From: Chloroflexota bacterium
Lineage (GTDB): Bacteria > Chloroflexota > Dehalococcoidia > Lucifugimonadales > JACPCL1
Reading direction: 5' to 3'
DNA: 7,769 nt
Assembly (NCBI GenBank): GCA_016210395.1
Contig: JACQUI010000104.1
Location: 1-7,769, forward strand
The translations under genes and the position numbers were made by a program. This document shows, piece by piece, positions 4,949 to 7,769 of the stretch. Position 1 is the stretch's first letter. Every line of letters starts with the position of its first letter. Under the pieces are notes generated by a model. The model made no database searches, was not told where the DNA came from, and saw only the letters and a list, made by a program, of their open reading frames with translations.

Positions 4949-7732
4949 ATGGCGGAGCAACTAAATGACCTGCTGGATGTTTGCCTGGACCGCATTGCCC
5001 GGGGCGATACGGTTGAGGAATGCCTTGCCCGCTATCCAGAGCAAGCTGCCGGGCTAGAGCCGAGCTTGCGCATCGCCGCCCAGTACGTCCGCACCTTTCA
5101 CGTGACAACGTCGGCGGAATCCAAGGCGCTGGGCCGCCGGCGTCTTCAGTCTGAGCTGGCCGCGCTCAATGCCCGCGCCTCAGTGGACAACGTCACCTTA
5201 GACGAAGCCCTGGACCGGTGCATCTCCCGCATCCTGCGAGGCGAAACGGTGCAGGTCTGCCTGGAGGCATACCCCCAGTACGCCCAGGAGTTGGCTCCCA
5301 GCCTCCGCGCCGCCGCCAGGTCGGCAGACGCCTTTGCTCTTCCGGTCAGCGTTCAGGCCAAGGCTGAAGGCCGGCTGCGTTTGCAGCGGGAGAACGAGGC
5401 CCTGGAACGCGCCGCCGCGCCCCGACCGGCAGGCCGAAGCCTTTGGCTTTCGTTTGTCTTCGCACTGCAGCAGCGGTGGGCGGTTGCCTCCGCCGCCGCA
5501 GCCTTCGCCATCGTCGCGGGCGGATTCGGCCTCGTGTCCGCCTCTGACGACGCCCTGCCCGGCCAGACACTCTACCCTATCAAACGCGCCGCCGAAGATG
5601 TCCGTCTTGCCTTGGACCGTTCGCCTGAAGCCAAGGCGCAGCGCTACCTTGCCTACGCCGAGCGCCGGGGCCAGGAGATGACGGCGCTCATTGAGCGGGG
5701 CAAGACAGAGAAGCTGGGCGTCGCCCAGGCGGCGCTGGAGGAGCACGTCTCAAAGGCCACGGAAATCGCCACGGAGCAGACGCCGCCGGAGGTGGCAGCC
5801 ACCCTCCAAACGAAAATAGAGCGGAACGCGTCCGAGGTGCTGGCCGCCCTGCAGACGTCAGTCGAAGACTCGCCTGCAGAGACGCGGCGCGAGGCGCGGG
5901 ACAGCCTCAAGTCAGTGGGAGAAGCATACGGGGAGCGCATCCAGGCCCTCGCCGTGAAAGCGCCAAAAACCTCTGCCGCTTCAGGCGTTTTGCAGTTGCG
6001 GGCCGTTGACCCCTTGCCCCAGGACGTCGAAGCTTTGCTTCTCGAAGTTGAGCGGATCGAAGTGCACCGCGCGGGCTGGCCCGAGGACCGCTGGCTGGAA
6101 ATAACAGGCGCCTCACAAGAGCTTAACCTGCTGAAGCTCAGCAATGTGCAGAAATTCCTGGGTGAAATAGAAGCGCCGGCAGGAATCTACACCAAGATAC
6201 GCTTTTCTATCGCCGGCGCGACCGTCGTGGTCAATGGCGTCTCTCGTCCAATTCCGATATCCAATACGACGATGGAGGTCACGCGGCCATTCCGCATTGA
6301 AGAAGGGAAGACCACGGTGGCTCTCCTGGACTTTGACGCCGCAGCATCTTTGCGGGCTTCCAGGGAGAGCTTCCTTCTCACTCCCAACGTCCAGCTTCTT
6401 GCCAGGGAACCGGAGAACGGCAAGGCAAACGCAGGGGCCTCCGACGACGGGCAGAAAAAAGAGGATGGCAAGCAGGCCACTCCCCAACCACGAGACCAGG
6501 GGCCTGCCAGCGACGACACGAAGTCCTCCCGTGGCAGAGACAAGCCTGAGGTGGTTGAGGTGGAAGGCGTGCTGCAAGGCATCCTGGACGGGAAGCTGAA
6601 GATAGGAAACAAGCTCATCGCCTTGCCCCCTGACATAGACCTTGGCATCTCCAGGGATGCCCTCCGGCCAGGAGACAGCCTCAAGGTAGAGGTGGCCGTT
6701 CAGGAAGATGGTTCCTTCCTGGCCCGTGACATCAGCGTCAGCGAAAGGGCAAAAAGCGAAAAACCAAAGGACGGCAACGGCGGTGCAAAGGAAACAACGT
6801 TCAGCGGGACTGTGCAAGCAATGGCCTTGCAAGCATGGCGCGTATCAGGACGGACCGTTCGCATCTCGCCCGAAACGAAAGTGAAAGGGACCGTTGCGCC
6901 TGGCGTTCAGGTAGAGGTTAAAGGTATCCTGCAAAGGAACGGCGACTTCCTGGCACTCGAAGTAATGGTGGTCGAGCAGAAAAAGGACACTGCGCCCCGT
7001 GATGAAGGAGCACGAAGTGATGGGAACGGCGCCCAACAGGGCAGCGGCAAAGACGGCCAGCGCAGTGAAACAGAAGAGGGGACGAGCAAAGATTCCGAAA
7101 AGGCCGGGCAACAGGTGCGCCTCGCCGGCGTGCTGGGGCTGTCTGGTTCCGGCGCGTGGACTGTTGAAGGTCGCCTCCTCCTGATTGACGATGGCACCGA
7201 AAAGCGTGGCGTCATTCTCATCGGCAGGTTTGTGGACGTCGTCGGCGTCACGCAGCCGGACGGGAGCGTACGGGCCATCCGCGTCACCGGCGCAGGGCCA
7301 TCTCCCCAGCCGGGGGAGTCCACACCTACGCCCTTGCCAACTCCATCGCCCACGCCCACACTCCTCCCACGAGAAGAGGAGAGCCGGCCTGCCACGCCAA
7401 CGCCCACAGCGCCGCGACGCGTCGCCACTCCGAGGGTTGTACCCACAGCCGCGCCCACGCAGGACATAGCGGCGCTCCTAACCCCTACCCCAACGCCTGT
7501 GCCGCCGCAAGCGCCCACGCCGGTAGACGGGGGAGGGGCTGTCACCATTGTTATCGAGGGAGCTATCGAACGCATCGGCAACTCTCTCGTTGTCGTGGCC
7601 GGCAGGACTGTACGAATTTCGGCTACTACCAGGATCGCAGGCATCATGACGGTTGGCGCTAGGGTGAGGATCGAAGGCGTTGCAGGCCCGGGCAACATTG
7701 TGAATGCGCTAGTCATTGAGGTGATTCCGTAG
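4949..7732 (+). CDS. Presumed membrane anti-sigma/sensor protein with DUF5667, DUF4382 and four DUF5666-like domains
   Basis: A 927-residue, one-pass membrane protein. Residues 8-152: two tandem copies of a helical module, presumed cytoplasmic and sigma-binding. Residues 177-198: a single membrane segment (AVASAAAAFAIVAGGFGLV) with Arg159, Arg163 and Arg176 on the inner side. About 200-335: a DUF5667-like helical region starting LPGQTLYPIKRAAEDVRLAL, rich in charged coiled-coil residues. 346-487: DUF4382-like beta domain (VEVERIEVHRA-type strand, PAGIYTKIRFSI, LLDFDAAASL). Charged linker. Then DUF5666-like barrels at about 535-598, 617-676, 723-781 and 865-927, with a Pro/Thr-rich spacer (783-859) before the last. 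No canonical zinc anti-sigma HxxxCxxC motif is present. The role as anti-sigma factor is inferred from adjacency, topology and length; the domain calls are by recognition. A poorly spaced GGTGGAG precedes the ATG, suggesting coupling to the sigma gene. No LPxTG anchor or catalytic motif is seen. Confidence 0.88.
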   Translation: MAEQLNDLLDVCLDRIARGDTVEECLARYPEQAAGLEPSLRIAAQYVRTFHVTTSAESKALGRRRLQSELAALNARASVDNVTLDEALDRCISRILRGETVQVCLEAYPQYAQELAPSLRAAARSADAFALPVSVQAKAEGRLRLQRENEALERAAAPRPAGRSLWLSFVFALQQRWAVASAAAAFAIVAGGFGLVSASDDALPGQTLYPIKRAAEDVRLALDRSPEAKAQRYLAYAERRGQEMTALIERGKTEKLGVAQAALEEHVSKATEIATEQTPPEVAATLQTKIERNASEVLAALQTSVEDSPAETRREARDSLKSVGEAYGERIQALAVKAPKTSAASGVLQLRAVDPLPQDVEALLLEVERIEVHRAGWPEDRWLEITGASQELNLLKLSNVQKFLGEIEAPAGIYTKIRFSIAGATVVVNGVSRPIPISNTTMEVTRPFRIEEGKTTVALLDFDAAASLRASRESFLLTPNVQLLAREPENGKANAGASDDGQKKEDGKQATPQPRDQGPASDDTKSSRGRDKPEVVEVEGVLQGILDGKLKIGNKLIALPPDIDLGISRDALRPGDSLKVEVAVQEDGSFLARDISVSERAKSEKPKDGNGGAKETTFSGTVQAMALQAWRVSGRTVRISPETKVKGTVAPGVQVEVKGILQRNGDFLALEVMVVEQKKDTAPRDEGARSDGNGAQQGSGKDGQRSETEEGTSKDSEKAGQQVRLAGVLGLSGSGAWTVEGRLLLIDDGTEKRGVILIGRFVDVVGVTQPDGSVRAIRVTGAGPSPQPGESTPTPLPTPSPTPTLLPREEESRPATPTPTAPRRVATPRVVPTAAPTQDIAALLTPTPTPVPPQAPTPVDGGGAVTIVIEGAIERIGNSLVVVAGRTVRISATTRIAGIMTVGARVRIEGVAGPGNIVNALVIEVIP
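4970..5404 (+). repeat. Tandem duplication of a 79-residue module (237-base period) in the sensor N-terminus
   Basis: Residues 8-73 align with 87-152 without any gap; I count 33 identities in 66 positions. Shared landmarks are C12/C91, RI-x-RG (15-19/94-98), TV (21-22/100-101), CL (25-26/104-105), YP (29-30/108-109), PSLR (38-41/117-120) and the RLQ (65-67/144-146) helix. The DNA has diverged, so the duplication is old and both copies appear to be under selection. Confidence 0.85.
7295..7525 (+). repeat. Pro/Thr-rich low-complexity spacer in the sensor protein
   Basis: This stretch encodes residues 783-859, dominated by TPTP, TPSPTP and APTP runs; the DNA repeats CCCACGCC-like units. Such segments act as extended, often glycosylated or wall-spanning spacers in surface proteins. 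It separates the last DUF5666-like domain from the other three. Confidence 0.8.
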
Positions 7733-7769
7733 GCACAGCGCCTTGCTTGGTACTGCCCGCTACTGACAC

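Noticed and set aside
6113..6832. 239-codon minus-strand frame with a hydrophobic start
   Set aside because: It is antisense to the DUF4382-like domain, which has clear family features on the plus strand.
6907..7716. 269-codon minus-strand frame with Val/Gly-rich runs
   Set aside because: It is antisense to the Pro/Thr-rich and DUF5666-like part of the sensor; the runs are the complement of Pro/Thr codons.
7733..7769. Last 37 bases after the sensor gene
   Set aside because: No hairpin with a T-run, promoter or gene start can be supported in so short a stretch.

Overview
The window is GC-rich bacterial DNA, most likely from a Chloroflexota genome, possibly of the Dehalococcoidia type. The main reason is the right-hand half. 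There, an ECF sigma factor is followed by a large one-pass membrane protein that combines DUF5667, DUF4382 and DUF5666-like domains and begins with a 'CL.R...G..V..CL..YP..A..L.PSLR' helical module. This combination is familiar from Chloroflexota, but the assignment is by recognition only and no search was run.

Layout. (1) Positions 1-1963, minus strand: a two-gene operon of a TetR-family repressor followed by an isochorismate synthase (menF type). The two overlap by ATGA, and menF runs off the left edge without its C-terminus. A NemR/LmrA-like operator palindrome lies 9 bases upstream of the repressor start. (2) 1964-2501: an unusually long gap between divergent genes. It holds the operator, a weak promoter, a near-perfect Shine-Dalgarno followed by a doubtful 90-codon ORF, and an 8-bp inverted repeat. 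(3) 2502-3923, plus strand: a GT-B glycosyltransferase with starch-synthase-like motifs, closed by an intrinsic terminator. (4) 4050-4233: a free-standing tRNA-Pro(CGG) with its own extended -10 promoter and a strong terminator. (5) 4320-7732, plus strand: an ECF sigma factor and, 13 bases downstream, a 927-residue presumed membrane anti-sigma/sensor protein.

How the genes work together. The repressor probably controls its own operon and hence isochorismate supply, the entry to menaquinone or an aryl-acid product. The sigma factor and its neighbour look like a trans-envelope signalling pair. The cytoplasmic N-terminus, a gap-free tandem duplication with a conserved C-x12-C pair in each copy, would hold the sigma factor. 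The extracytoplasmic part would sense or bind something at the cell surface. This pair is the most interesting system here. Its parts are recognisable, but the ligand, the release mechanism and the role of the duplicated module are unknown to me.
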